Shown piece after piece: positions 1 through 10,300 of a DNA stretch of 64,000 nucleotides. The notes beneath the pieces were generated by a model, which was given only the letters and a program-made list of their open reading frames with translations, did no database searches and was not told the origin of the DNA. The stretch lies in NCBI GenBank assembly GCA_049487715.1, contig CP150567.1:186001-250000 (forward strand), in the 5' to 3' direction. The stretch comes from Pycnococcus provasolii (lineage: Eukaryota > Chlorophyta > Pseudoscourfieldiophyceae > Pseudoscourfieldiales). The translations under genes and the position numbers were made by a program. Numbering within the stretch: the stretch's first letter is position 1; every line of letters starts with the position of its first letter.

Positions 1-1244
1 TCGGCGCTCTTGACGCCGAACACCACCATACCACCACCCTTGCCCTTCAGGTACTTCTTCTGCTTCTCGTACTGCGGGTCGCTCGGAAGGCCGGGGTAGC
101 GCACCCACTCCACCTTGCCGGAAGCCTTCAACTTCTCGAGGTGCTGTGCCACCTTGAGCGCATTCTCGCAGTGGCGTTCCATGCGCAGCGACAGCGTCTC
201 AATGCCCTGCAGGAAGATCCACGAGTTGTCGGGCGAGATGCACCCTCCAAGGTTGCGCAGCGGCACGGTGAGCATGCGCAGCTTGTACGCGAGCGGCGCA
301 AGCGCCTCGGGCAGGTCGTGTCCCCACCTGAGCCCGCCGTAGCTGGTGTCGGGCGTGTCGAAGAGCGGGTGCTTTCCGGCACCCCACGAGAATCCGCCCT
401 TGTCGACGACGATACCGCCGATACCCGTTCCGTGTCCACCGAGCCACTTGGTGAGGGACGAGCAGATGATGTCCGCGCCAAACTCGAACGGCTTGGTGAG
501 GTAGGGCGTGGAGAAGGTGGAGTCGACGACGAGAGGGAGTCCGCGCTCGTGCGCGAGCGCGGAGATCTTCTCGAGGTCCGCCACCTCGAGTGCGGGGTTG
601 CTGACCGTCTCGCAGAAGAAGGCGCGCGTCTTGTCGTCCGCCGCCTTGGCGAAGGCCTCCGGGTCCTCGCTGTCGACAAACTTCACGGTGATTCCGAACG
701 TCGGGAGGATGTCGTTGAACTGCGTGAACGTTCCTCCGTACAGGTTGCGCGCGCTGACGATGTTGTCACCCGCCTGCGCGAGAGTGATGATGGCGTAGAA
801 GACGGCGTTCGTTCCGGACGCGAGGCAGAGTCCTGCGAGCGGGTGTCCACCCTCGAGCTGCGCGACGCGCGACTCGAGCACGTGCGTGGTGGGGTTCATG
901 AGGCGCCCGTAGATGTTACCGAGTTCGGAGAGCGCGAAGAGGTTCGCCGCGTGTTCGGTGGACTTGAACTGGAACGGCGCCGTGCGGTAGAGCGGCACGC
1001 CTCGCGACGCGCCACCACCGAGTCCATAATCGGTGGAGTTGTCCGGCGTGTATCCTGCGTGCAGGCACATGGTATCGAATCCTGGCATGGCTGGTTCTGT
1101 AGATTTCGAAGAAGTAGGTTTAGCAGGAGGTTTATTCGGAGGTGAGGTCTTCTGATCACTGGGAGGTGCAGATGATGAAGAGGTAGGTTCACGTGAAGAA
1201 GGTGCAGACGATCCAGACAAGCACGCTCCGGCGCCACGTCCCAT
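1..1244 (-). CDS. O-acetylhomoserine sulfhydrylase (PLP enzyme), C-terminus cut off by window edge
   Basis: The frame runs open from an ATG at 1244 to the left edge, so the C-terminus is missing. It encodes a Cys/Met-metabolism PLP enzyme. The core begins near MPGFDTMCLHAGY (internal Met at 1088) and carries YGRLMNPT, the SGTNAVFYA phosphate-cup region, ETVSNP, VDSTFSTPYL and the PLP-lysine motif SSLTKWLGGHGTGIGG (lysine codon 447-449). The spacing and the GTGIGG context fit the O-acetylhomoserine aminocarboxypropyltransferase (MET17-like) branch better than cystathionine gamma-synthase. The enzyme makes homocysteine from O-acetylhomoserine and sulfide. The first 52 residues are Ser/Pro/Thr-rich and absent from bacterial homologues; they could be an organelle transit peptide, or translation could start at 1088. 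It is divergent from homoserine O-acetyltransferase at 2532, which makes its substrate. Family assignment is strong; compartment is inference. Confidence 0.9.
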   Translation of the reverse strand, partial: MGRGAGACLSGSSAPSSREPTSSSSAPPSDQKTSPPNKPPAKPTSSKSTEPAMPGFDTMCLHAGYTPDNSTDYGLGGGASRGVPLYRTAPFQFKSTEHAANLFALSELGNIYGRLMNPTTHVLESRVAQLEGGHPLAGLCLASGTNAVFYAIITLAQAGDNIVSARNLYGGTFTQFNDILPTFGITVKFVDSEDPEAFAKAADDKTRAFFCETVSNPALEVADLEKISALAHERGLPLVVDSTFSTPYLTKPFEFGADIICSSLTKWLGGHGTGIGGIVVDKGGFSWGAGKHPLFDTPDTSYGGLRWGHDLPEALAPLAYKLRMLTVPLRNLGGCISPDNSWIFLQGIETLSLRMERHCENALKVAQHLEKLKASGKVEWVRYPGLPSDPQYEKQKKYLKGKGGGMVVFGVKSA

Positions 1245-2531
1245 ACAAACACTAAAACACTAAACAGGTAAAAGGAATGAAAAAAGACAAGACAAGACGA
1301 ACCTGTGCGAGCTTTCTTAGACAAAGGGGGAGGTGTCATGCAAGTACGTAGTGATAGGAGCACGTGGGCAAGTATTTATGACAAGCGAAAGCGAGAACTG
1401 GAATAGGGGGCACCGGTCACTGCTCGTACTACGATAGGCACCAGGGAAGGGAAGGGGCCCACCGGAGTGAGCGGGGTAACAATCCCATCACATCCTTTCC
1501 AAAGGGGCCCTACTCGTAGGGGGATCCCGATCATTGCGCCGCCGCCGATCGCAAAGCTCAGCAAAAGAAAGCGGATCCGACCCTGGGGGGAAATATCTGT
1601 CTGTGGCTTCATTCCCCTCTCAGAAGAAGTACCTCGCCCTCTCCCTCTCCCTCTCCTGCTTGGTCTCTTTCCGGTCGCTCTTGCAGTTGCACGGGTTTAA
1701 CTGCAGCCTTGGTCTCTTCCTGATGCCGTTCAGGGGGATCGGCGTCGACTCGTCGTGGGGTTCGACGGCGAGCTTGAAGGAACGGGGTGGGGTCCTGAGT
1801 ATGTAGTCTCGCAATAATAAGTAGTTGCCTCTCCCAGCTCTCTCCGTGGCGAAAAATCTCGTGCCTCTCACGAGCAGATTTTTCCAAATGCCAAAAGAAA
1901 GACACAAGCAGATTTCTGAGCGCGACGATGGGCATTTTATTGTCAGCCCTTCCGGCCGTCCCCCCCTCGTCTCCCAGGTGGTGCCTGGGAGGCAGCCAAA
2001 GGCAAGGGGGATGGTCCCTCTTCGCCAAGTGCAAGTGGTGGACTATCGTAGTCTATGGTGTCATACCAGCGAACCATACCAGACACCAGAGTCAGACAGC
2101 AGGACAGCAGAGAAACCACATAGAATAGGCGAAGAGTTTAGTCGAAGGCAACATTTTTCGCAACACCAACCCAACCCGGAACTGCTCAAAACAACCAAGG
2201 CAAACAAAGGAGAAAGTGGTGGGAAAAAAAGAGGGAGAAAAACAAGAGGGAGAAAGAGGTGGGAAAAAACTAATAAAGAGGGGGGAAAAAGAGGGGGAAA
2301 ATCAGGAGGAGAAAAAAAAGAGGTGGGAAAAACGAAAATCAGGTGGGAAAATAAATCACGTGAAGAACGAAACCCCGATAGACTATTAGATCACGTGAAC
2401 CCCCTCCCCTTAGGCGGCACCGTCATCACCCCCATCATCACCATTGGCGCCATAGATCGTACCACCTCCCCTGACTCTTGCTCGAAGGTTGGTGTGGTTG
2501 GTGGTTGGTTGGTGTGGTTGGTTTCGTCGTC
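1245..2531. other. Divergent intergenic region between the two methionine-pathway genes
   Basis: This 1.29 kb stretch separates two divergently transcribed genes and must hold both promoters. Open frames here are short, purine- or pyrimidine-biased and look non-coding. It contains a CT-rich block near 1636-1660, a perfect-armed hairpin at 1851-1884 and a strongly purine-rich tract (GGGAAAAA-type) at about 2207-2350. I recognised no gene. Confidence 0.5.
1851..1884. repeat. Inverted repeat (hairpin) in the methionine-gene promoter region
   Basis: The nine-base arms GAAAAATCT and AGATTTTTC are exact reverse complements. They are extended inward by CGTG/CACG, with a three-base bulge on one side and a five-base loop. 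It lies about 600 bp upstream of one start codon and about 650 bp upstream of the other. A regulatory role is only a possibility. Confidence 0.5.
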
Positions 2532-4052
2532 ATGAGCCCTTCCGCCGAACTTGGAGGTGCTCCGGAGAATGTCGCCTCATCGGGGGCCGCCGCCTCCGAC
2601 GGTGACCACATGTCCGGGGCAACCACAGGCGTTCCTCCTGGTGCGTCCCTGCTTGTTCTCGACGAATTCGTCCTGGAATCGGGACAAAAGCTCGCGCCGT
2701 GTCCTGTCGCATACACGACGTACGGCACGCTCAACAGCGCAGGAACGAACGTCGTCGTCGTCGAACACTCGCTCACGTCAAACTCTAACGTGCACGAGTG
2801 GTGGAGTCCCATGCTTGGCGACGGACCCGAATTCGCAATTGACACGTCGCAAAGCTTCGTCTTCTGTGCCAACTACCTCGGATCGCCGTACGGAACGGCG
2901 TCGCCGCTCACGCACAAGGAAAACTCAAACGCGAAGGGTGAGCCGTTCCCAATATGCACCATCAGAGATAACGTGAGACTGCAGCACACCGTGCTCGAAC
3001 GACTGGGAATGAAAAACGTCAAGCTGTGCATAGGTGGCTCGATGGGCGCCATGGTCGCCATCGAGTGGGCGTGCACGTACCCCGAACTTGTCACCGGAGA
3101 CGTCGTGCTCATCGCAGGGTGCGGAAGGCACACCGCGTGGGCCATCGCACTCAGCGAGGCGCAGAGGTTTGCCATACGAGGGGACGCCGTGACAGGACTT
3201 GCGGCGGCACGCATGATGGCGATGCTCGCATACCGCGCTCCGTCGTCCATCGACGACAAGTTTTCGCGGAGAGCTGCGGCACTGCTGCGGTCAGACGCAT
3301 CTACGCCCGTCGAGGGGATCCCGTCGCCGGCGAAAGATTCTTCACAGACATCTCAGGACGTTGACGAAGATTCCACACCCATCAACCTGTCCACGCTCAT
3401 GGACGGTACCTTCTCCACGGAACGAAGTCTTCGGCGCATACGAACGTCGTCGTGGCAGAACCTGCACGACTCAACCGAACGAAATGGTCTGCCACCCATG
3501 TGCTCCGCCGCGTACGACGTCGAGTCGTACCTGCACCACCAAGGCTTGAAATTTGTTCGACGATTCGATCCTGAATGCTACGTGTCGCTCACGCTGTCCA
3601 TGGACACGCACGACATTGGACGCGCGCGGGACGATGCATCGTCCCCGCAGCGCGAGCCGGCGGCGGCAGCTCCCGCGCCGTCGACGCCGAGAAATGGCGA
3701 CGACGAGGCTTACGACGGCGATGCGGGCGATCGGGCGTACTACGCGCGCCTTTCGAGCATGTCGCAGCGCACGCTCGTCGTCGGCATCTCCAGCGACGTC
3801 CTGTACCCGCTGAGCTTGCAGGAAGAGCTTGCTCTTCACATACCAAAGTCAAGCATGTACACGATCGAAAGCCACCACGGCCACGACGCATTTTTGATTG
3901 AGATTGACGCGCTGAATGCTGAGGTGATCAGCTTCCTACGGGGCACGGAGGTGTCAGATAAGGATTCGCGACGCGCTCTGCTCGCGCGACGAGAGGCGTC
4001 GCTCGCCGCGGAGGTGGAACGCCTGCGCGAGGAGATGTCGCGTTTGCAGTGA
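2532..4052 (+). CDS. metX: Homoserine O-acetyltransferase (MetX-type alpha/beta hydrolase)
   Basis: The 506-residue protein starts at the first ATG in frame (2532); the frame opens upstream without ATG. It is an alpha/beta-hydrolase acyltransferase that transfers acetyl from acetyl-CoA to homoserine. Visible marks are the conserved N-terminal half (CPVAYTTYGTLN, NYLGSPYGTASP), the nucleophile elbow GGSMGA with Ser170, RRFDPECYVSL and a late DTHDIGR block. The acid and base of the triad lie in SSDVLYPL (Asp422) and HHGHDAFL (His451). An insert of roughly 60-70 residues around 240-300, Ser/Thr/Asp-rich, is larger than in bacterial MetX. The last 30 residues look helical and charged. The divergent neighbour consumes its product. 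The acyl donor could be succinyl-CoA, which sequence alone cannot exclude. Confidence 0.88.
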   Translation: MSPSAELGGAPENVASSGAAASDGDHMSGATTGVPPGASLLVLDEFVLESGQKLAPCPVAYTTYGTLNSAGTNVVVVEHSLTSNSNVHEWWSPMLGDGPEFAIDTSQSFVFCANYLGSPYGTASPLTHKENSNAKGEPFPICTIRDNVRLQHTVLERLGMKNVKLCIGGSMGAMVAIEWACTYPELVTGDVVLIAGCGRHTAWAIALSEAQRFAIRGDAVTGLAAARMMAMLAYRAPSSIDDKFSRRAAALLRSDASTPVEGIPSPAKDSSQTSQDVDEDSTPINLSTLMDGTFSTERSLRRIRTSSWQNLHDSTERNGLPPMCSAAYDVESYLHHQGLKFVRRFDPECYVSLTLSMDTHDIGRARDDASSPQREPAAAAPAPSTPRNGDDEAYDGDAGDRAYYARLSSMSQRTLVVGISSDVLYPLSLQEELALHIPKSSMYTIESHHGHDAFLIEIDALNAEVISFLRGTEVSDKDSRRALLARREASLAAEVERLREEMSRLQ

Positions 4053-4172
4053 ACTTGAATGTTTTTCAAATGAATATGTGTAGTTATCAAGTTTGCTTTC
4101 TTTACCAACAAAAACAGCAGCAAGCAGCAGCAACAAACAACAACAACAACAACCCAATGAAAGACGCCTGCC

Positions 4173-6515
4173 TCAAGCAAAGTGCTGCGTTCTGAGAGAT
4201 TGCCTTCTCAGGAACCCGAACGGAGATTCGGATTCGATCGATTGCCTCTCCTCGCCAGCATCCAATTCCGCGTAAACCGTGTCACCGATGTCGACGGATC
4301 TCCGATACGATTGCGACGGCATTTTGAGTTTGGTGAGTTCCCTGGAAGTGAATCGTCCAGCCGTGCGCCTGCCACTCGTCGCCCGTGCTGATGCACTGCT
4401 AAGGTTAGCAGGTACACCGTCGCCGAACAGCGCCATCTCGAGGTTCCCGTATTCCGTCCCAACTACCGCCTCATCACGCGACGACGTGCCTCCAGGAAGA
4501 AGGTCGTGCCAACCATACGACGACGATGCCAGGAGGCTAACCGTGCCGCTGATGGCGAGCAAACGCAGGTTGAACTCCGACTGAAGCTTAGCGAGAGGTA
4601 GATTGTTCGGATCGAAAATGAAGGGATCCTCGAGCTCGCGAGCCACTTCATTAAGCGTCCAGTATGCCCACACGGCTACCAAGGTCAAAAATGGTGCAAG
4701 CACGACATCAGCGCAGAACGCGGCAACCATAATTGGCGTCAAGCAAGCATGGATCACGAGAAGGCCGGTGATCAGCTGCGAATGAGGGAAAGGGAATGGC
4801 GTATCAGAGAGCTTTCGAGCCATCATGTAAGCCTCGGTAGCACGCTCGAGCGACTGATACGAACGCGTGAGAATGGGAGCGGGGGCACGCACTAGGCCAC
4901 CGGATTCGACGCGTTCCGCAATCAAGTTATGGATGAGCGTCATCACGACGTGACTGCGTTCTATGCGTACCGTCTTCAAAAGCATCCGCTCGCGGCTCGA
5001 AAGGCCTGCGATGACAGGTAAAGGGAATGCCGCGTTGTACCTAGTCACAGCCTCGATGTTGCACGGTAATTTGAACATTCCACGCCACCATCCGCGAACG
5101 CGACTTTTGACGTGCTCAGGTCTCTCGTGCAGGTGCACGGAGTGCTTGGTGCCGCCAATATCACTCTGTGCTTGAACATGCTTTTCCTCCTGCGGCTTCT
5201 GCTGTAATGATGTTTTCTTTGTCTGACGATGATGAATCCTGTTGCGAGGGGGGTTGTAAGAAGTAGAAGCTGACGATGATGATGCTCCACCACCAACATC
5301 AGCTGCAGTGGTGGTTGTACTGTGGTTCGGCAGCATTGGTAACGCGGCCACCTCGTCGTCGCCTACTTCTGCCTCTGTCGTCGTCGTCGTTGTTGTTGTC
5401 CGCTTCACGATGTCGCCGTCGCTACTAGCGGTCATCCGACGAGAAGAAGAAGAAGGAGTGAGAACACCATCAGATAATGCCGGCTCAGATGGCGACGATG
5501 GAAGAACACCTGTCGAGCCACGCAGGGCCACGGTTGAGAATACCACAGCGCGATCGCCACGGTCTTCTTCGTCAACATTGTTGTTGCTGTTGCCCACATC
5601 ATGCTCCCTTTCTGTCTCCTCCGGTTTTGGTTTTGTTGGCAAACCAAGCTCAGGGTCGTCACGGCGTTGCTGGGCGACGGCATGTGCTACCAATGCCGCC
5701 TCCACACCATCTTCGTAGATGTTGTTATCATTATTGTAGTCACCACCACCGCCGCCGCCGCTGTCATCATCTGCTTCTTCATCTTCCACGATTCCCTCAA
5801 GTCCGTCGTCCACGTTCTCGTCGGCATCGGTAGGGTACGACGTCGCCCTTGGTGTTGGTGGATGTAAAATGTCGGCACGCATCTGCGCGAGAAAGAAATC
5901 GTCATTCACCGTTCCAGTTTTCACCGAAGCGTGCTTGTGCTTTTGGTCTCTCGGTCTGCGCAGGTAAAACGGCACAAGGTTGCTCATCGCCCGATCGGCG
6001 CGCACGTTCTGCAATGCGAGCGCGTGTGCGAGAGACAGCAGATGCACGAGACTCTGACGAAACCATGCCACCTCTCTCGATGCTGCGGCTTCTTCTACAT
6101 CGTTGCTGTCGTCGTCGTTGTTGTGGTCATTGTTGTCCTCCGCCTTCTCCTCCCCGCGATGATGGTACCGACGATACCCTGCAGACTGAACATTGTCCCA
6201 GGAGAGAAGCTGCATTGCACACGCTGCCAACGACGAAGACATCACCTGAATTTGTGTACGTCCTTCCCAGTATCGCGTAATGGCAAAGTTTGTTCGAAAC
6301 ACGACGGCGAATCCGACGATGAAAGCGAAGAGCGTGTACGGGTACGGATGACGCCAGCCAGGAAAGTATTCGTTTTTGTCAGCCTTGGTATCGAGCTGAA
6401 TCCAGATTGTACCCAGCATAGATATAATCGCGAACGGAAGCGTGCGCGTCATCGCCGAGCCGTACAGACGGCAGAGCAGTGGGAGACCCCACCAGTCCTT
6501 GTTATAGACGATCAT
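4173..6515 (-). CDS. Bestrophin-type anion channel with a long acidic insert
   Basis: The 780-residue protein starts at ATG 6515. The N-terminus MIVYNKDWWGLPLLCRLYGS, then FRTNFAITRYWEGR, is the bestrophin/RFP-TM (UPF0187) signature. The C-terminal half carries the family's later helices and the gate/calcium-clasp-like segment NEVARELEDPFIFDPNNLPL. Members form pentameric chloride/bicarbonate channels; plant VCCN1 sits in the thylakoid membrane and algal bestrophins feed carbon concentration. The unusual part is roughly residues 115-455: a low-complexity region rich in Asp, Glu, Gly, Thr and His, inserted between the second helix and the cytosolic core. That roughly doubles the length of typical plastid members. 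No clear transit peptide precedes the first helix, so plastid location is unproven. It is convergent with metX across a 120 bp gap rich in CAA/CAG. Confidence 0.85.
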   Translation of the reverse strand: MIVYNKDWWGLPLLCRLYGSAMTRTLPFAIISMLGTIWIQLDTKADKNEYFPGWRHPYPYTLFAFIVGFAVVFRTNFAITRYWEGRTQIQVMSSSLAACAMQLLSWDNVQSAGYRRYHHRGEEKAEDNNDHNNDDDSNDVEEAAASREVAWFRQSLVHLLSLAHALALQNVRADRAMSNLVPFYLRRPRDQKHKHASVKTGTVNDDFFLAQMRADILHPPTPRATSYPTDADENVDDGLEGIVEDEEADDDSGGGGGGDYNNDNNIYEDGVEAALVAHAVAQQRRDDPELGLPTKPKPEETEREHDVGNSNNNVDEEDRGDRAVVFSTVALRGSTGVLPSSPSEPALSDGVLTPSSSSRRMTASSDGDIVKRTTTTTTTTEAEVGDDEVAALPMLPNHSTTTTAADVGGGASSSSASTSYNPPRNRIHHRQTKKTSLQQKPQEEKHVQAQSDIGGTKHSVHLHERPEHVKSRVRGWWRGMFKLPCNIEAVTRYNAAFPLPVIAGLSSRERMLLKTVRIERSHVVMTLIHNLIAERVESGGLVRAPAPILTRSYQSLERATEAYMMARKLSDTPFPFPHSQLITGLLVIHACLTPIMVAAFCADVVLAPFLTLVAVWAYWTLNEVARELEDPFIFDPNNLPLAKLQSEFNLRLLAISGTVSLLASSSYGWHDLLPGGTSSRDEAVVGTEYGNLEMALFGDGVPANLSSASARATSGRRTAGRFTSRELTKLKMPSQSYRRSVDIGDTVYAELDAGEERQSIESESPFGFLRRQSLRTQHFA

Positions 6516-6767
6516 CGGCAATCAATGGCGGCACGCGCGAAAGCGGCAATGGCGGCACGCGCGAACGAAAGCAGGCCAAAACAAATACAAAAACAAACGA
6601 TACAGCAGGACTGCAAAATAAATCGTCCAGCCTAGAACCCCTTAGCCATATGCCAGGACCGATTCGGGGTTTCAAGTGTTTCATCCTCTCCACCCACCTA
6701 CCAGTCACACGAATCGTCCAATGCTAAGACGTGCGCGCACGCTTGGAGGCCGGCGGGCTTGCGCCGA

Positions 6768-7098
6768 TCACCGCGCGGAAAACCTCCGTGCCCCCAGACT
6801 TGGCTTAGCTTGCTCCAGGTACGTCCAACCCTCGGTCTCTGTGACCGCTTCGCCGTTGGCGGTGACATAGCGCATCGCGGCAGCCTTGAGGTTAGCGGCG
6901 CCGTGCTGCTCAGCCAGCACCAACGTATATGCAACGCTCTCAATCGAGAGCGAGGTGATTAACGCACGCTCGGACGCCTGGAGCAGAGAGGGCACCTCAC
7001 TCAAAGCGATCCGACGCAGCCATCAAGTGCTGGTGCACCTCGGGCGTCGCCTCATCGCCATTCGGCATCTCGCCCGTGTACAAGTGGCGCAGCAGCAT
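6768..7098 (-). pseudogene. Frameshifted BTB/POZ (SPOP/BPM-like) fragment
   Basis: Minus-strand translation from about 7098 gives LLRHLYTGEMPN...HLMAASDRFE and then a stop. Moving one base over, the homology resumes (SLLQASERALI, VAYTLVLAEQHGAANLKAAA, VTETEGW). Together these match the second half of a BTB domain plus the SPOP/BPM C-terminal extension, in which LAxxHxAxxLKxxA and METEGW are characteristic. The N-terminal MATH domain and first half of BTB are absent, no conventional long frame covers it, and one base change separates the two halves. I read it as a decayed gene copy. A spliced gene with a very short intron is less likely because half the domain is missing. Confidence 0.6.
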
Positions 7099-7352
7099 AA
7101 TGGCCCAAAAAAACCATCCTCACTCAATGGGGGAACTTGCCTTGGGGAGGGGACCCGTCCTAGAACGCGAATCCTGTTTCTCCCCTCAGACGCGTGCCTT
7201 GTTTTGTTTGTTTGGGCCCCGAGGTTTTCCTTGAAGCTCCGTGCATTTCTTTGAAGTTCATCAAGTGAAAGTTGACCATCTTTGACCCCCACCTTTTCAG
7301 ACGGCTTTTGCAAACTCCCTTACAGTATTCACCTCGTCGCTCCATCATTGTC

Positions 7353-10300
7353 ATGTCGCTGCCGTACTCGTTCCGGTCCATGCGCTCAAGACTTGAAGCA
7401 GCTGCTCAAGAAGAAGAAGAAGAAGCTCACTCTCACTCTTCAGCTCACTCTTCAGCTCACTCTCACCGTGACTCTTCAAGTGTGTTTGTGCATCGATGTT
7501 GCTTGGACCCTTGGGAGTACAAGGAGCTTCTTGAGCTTGAGGGTTCAAGGAACTCGCATGCAAGGGCGTCTTCCTCTGTGGGAGGACGGCCTCTTCGTCC
7601 TCAGTCGTCGGCGGCCTTAAGAGGTGGTGCGGGTGGTGCGGCCTCAGTTAAGGCGTCGTCTCAGCAGGCACAACACCTTTTTAAAAACAGCTTCGAAAAG
7701 AAGAAAAAAGCGTCGTCGTCGTCGTCGTCGTCGTCGTTTGGAACATCCGCGCGCCGATTTCAGCAACTTGCGCCAAACGGCCGCAACTCTGCAATGATGC
7801 AAAACCATATTGCCAACATCACGCAACAGATTCTGCGCAAACAAAACCTTGAAGTCAACAAAAGGTTCGGTGCGCCGGACGAATACAAACAATGGCAAAA
7901 CCTCTACAAAGAGTACGTCAAGGAAGAACAGCTCAAAAGTAAACTGCAACACAAAGTCAACGCGAGAGGGTCGCGCAACGCACACGCACCACCCGCCGCC
8001 ATTCTAAAGAAACAGACGGACGATTCCCACGCATCGCAGCCGAAAGGAAACAAGCGTGTCACCATTGACGTGAACGCGGAACCCTCAGACCACCAACTAC
8101 ACAGCAGCCACATCATTCACAAGTTGCAAGCAGAAACGACTCGGCCACCTCTCTCACCCAGCACGCCAAACACGAAACGGGTTCTTACCAGCAAGTCGAC
8201 CAGACGACTCGCACGTAGGTGGGAAGAGCACAGCAAGCAGTTCGAAGATGCGGACCATGACGACGACGAGACGTTCATTGGCATGCACCACCGCGCGAAA
8301 GAGGAGGCGGAACTCGTCGAAGACGCAAGCATCGAGGCGGCACGCGCTGTATGGCGCGCGCATGCAGAACGCGCGGAGATGGGGCAGGACGAGTACGACG
8401 ACGACGAGTACGATGACGACGACGACGAACTCGAAGGTGACAACTACAACTACAGCATTCCACCGCCGCCACCACAACCACAGCGTCGTGAACTGCCACC
8501 CAAGGGACCTGCTCGTGGTACGAGTGCGCCGCCGACACGCCGTCCGGCGGAAACGACGACGAGCCCATCGCCATCGGCAACCATGATGAGTCGAAGGCCA
8601 GAGTCCGCTGCCACCGCCGACAAACGAGAGCTTGCCTTCCTCGCTCGCACAGAACTGCAGCGAGAGACTCTCGAACGCCAAGGACGTGAGTGGGCGGCAC
8701 GCCACGGCAGAGGTGGTTCGGGAGAGGAGCTCAACCTCAGCGGACGTGTTGTTTCGTGGAGCAGGCAAGGGCCCGCACTCGTCGTGGCACTGCAGCATAT
8801 GCCCACTTGCCACACGCTGCGTCTCTCCAACAATCTCCTGGACGGCGATGCGGTGAATATCGTGCTGAGATCTCTGGCGTCAGGCGATGAGAACCGCGAT
8901 GACGACCTGCGCTCGCCGTCGCAGGTGCGCCATCTCGACCTCAGCGAGAATTCCCTCGCGCAGGAGGCGAGCGCGAACCTTGCCGAACTTCTCGAAAGTT
9001 CGAGCCTCGAGTCGCTGAACCTTGCGGGCAACTCGCGACTTGGGGATGCAGGAATTGTCGGTCTCTGCGAAAGGCTCAGCTTCCTCACAGCTCCCGACGA
9101 TGGAGAAATATCAGCCAAAGCGATGCCCTGGCTTACGCCGTGCCGTGACGCTCAGCGAAGTATGGCGAGGAAAAACAATCCAAGCGAGGCGTACAGCGTG
9201 CCACGCATTCATACGCCAGCCGCCGCCTCACCACCCTCCGCCGAACACAAAAGCTCGAGAACGGTTCTTTTTAGCGACGGAACGGCCACTCTCACCCCAA
9301 TCGTGCGCTCTATTTCACCAAAGCCGAGGCAATTTGCCGCACCCACCGCGGCGCTTACGTACCTGAACTTGTCGCGATGCAACTTGCGTGACCGTGCATT
9401 TGCACAGGTTGGCAACGCACTTCTTCAGAATGCGAGCCTCGCGCACCTCGTGCTCGACGGCAACCCGCTCAGTAAAACGCTTGGCGGATCTGCTCATGTG
9501 CGTGCCCTCGACGGGCTCGCCTCGGGCTTGCGCAACCATCCCACCCTTCTGCGACTTGGCCTGGCAAAATGTGCGATCGGCGATGGCGGAGCTGCGACGC
9601 TCGCGGAGGCACTTTGCGACAATGATCGACTTGAGCACCTAGACATCAGCGGGAATGGAATTGGACCCGCTGGATGCTTTTCCCTTACAGCTTGCTTGCT
9701 TGGCGAATGGAACGACAGCGGGCATGCCATGCACACCACTAAGGAGGCTGAAATGACGAGTCCGTCGCCTGGGACCCCGACGACGGCGTGTGGAGGATCA
9801 CCTTCAACATCACACGCGACGACGCGCTGTCAGCTCGTCGCGCTAGACCTTTCGGACAATCCCATTGAGCCTGTTGGTGCATCGGAACTTCTCAGCCAAC
9901 TGCAGGATGCCGTGTCAGATCCCGAGCTTCGCCTCCAGCAGATTCGCCTTCACCGATGCACTCTAATTCCCACATCATCCACGTATCCTGCGCCAGACGT
10001 GAACGATGTGCCCACGATGAGCCTGACGCGTGATTTGGGCGCGTGGTCAGCATTGCACTTTGACTCGAAGCGCGGCGGTGCCGCTCACGTACTGGCGGCA
10101 AACACGCACATTTTGCATGCTCGGGCACTGGTACGCGTGCGCATGACGCCGAGCGACCCTCTTGCGAGGCACGTTTTGCGCACGCTGCTTGCGCGCGTGG
10201 ACGACCCCGAGCTTGGCGGAGGCGAGCTGAAGATGACGTGGGCCGACGCTTCGACAATGCCGAAGAAGAAGGCTCGCGGCGCGCGTGGAAGCATCTCCCC

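Noticed and set aside
141-1145. Open frame of 334 codons on the plus strand
   Set aside because: Antisense to the O-acetylhomoserine sulfhydrylase; Arg/Glu/Val-rich shadow text.
1825-2535. Plus-strand open frame upstream of metX
   Set aside because: It is mainly the purine-rich tract (Lys/Gly/Arg repeats) and has no recognisable domain; better read as promoter or leader.
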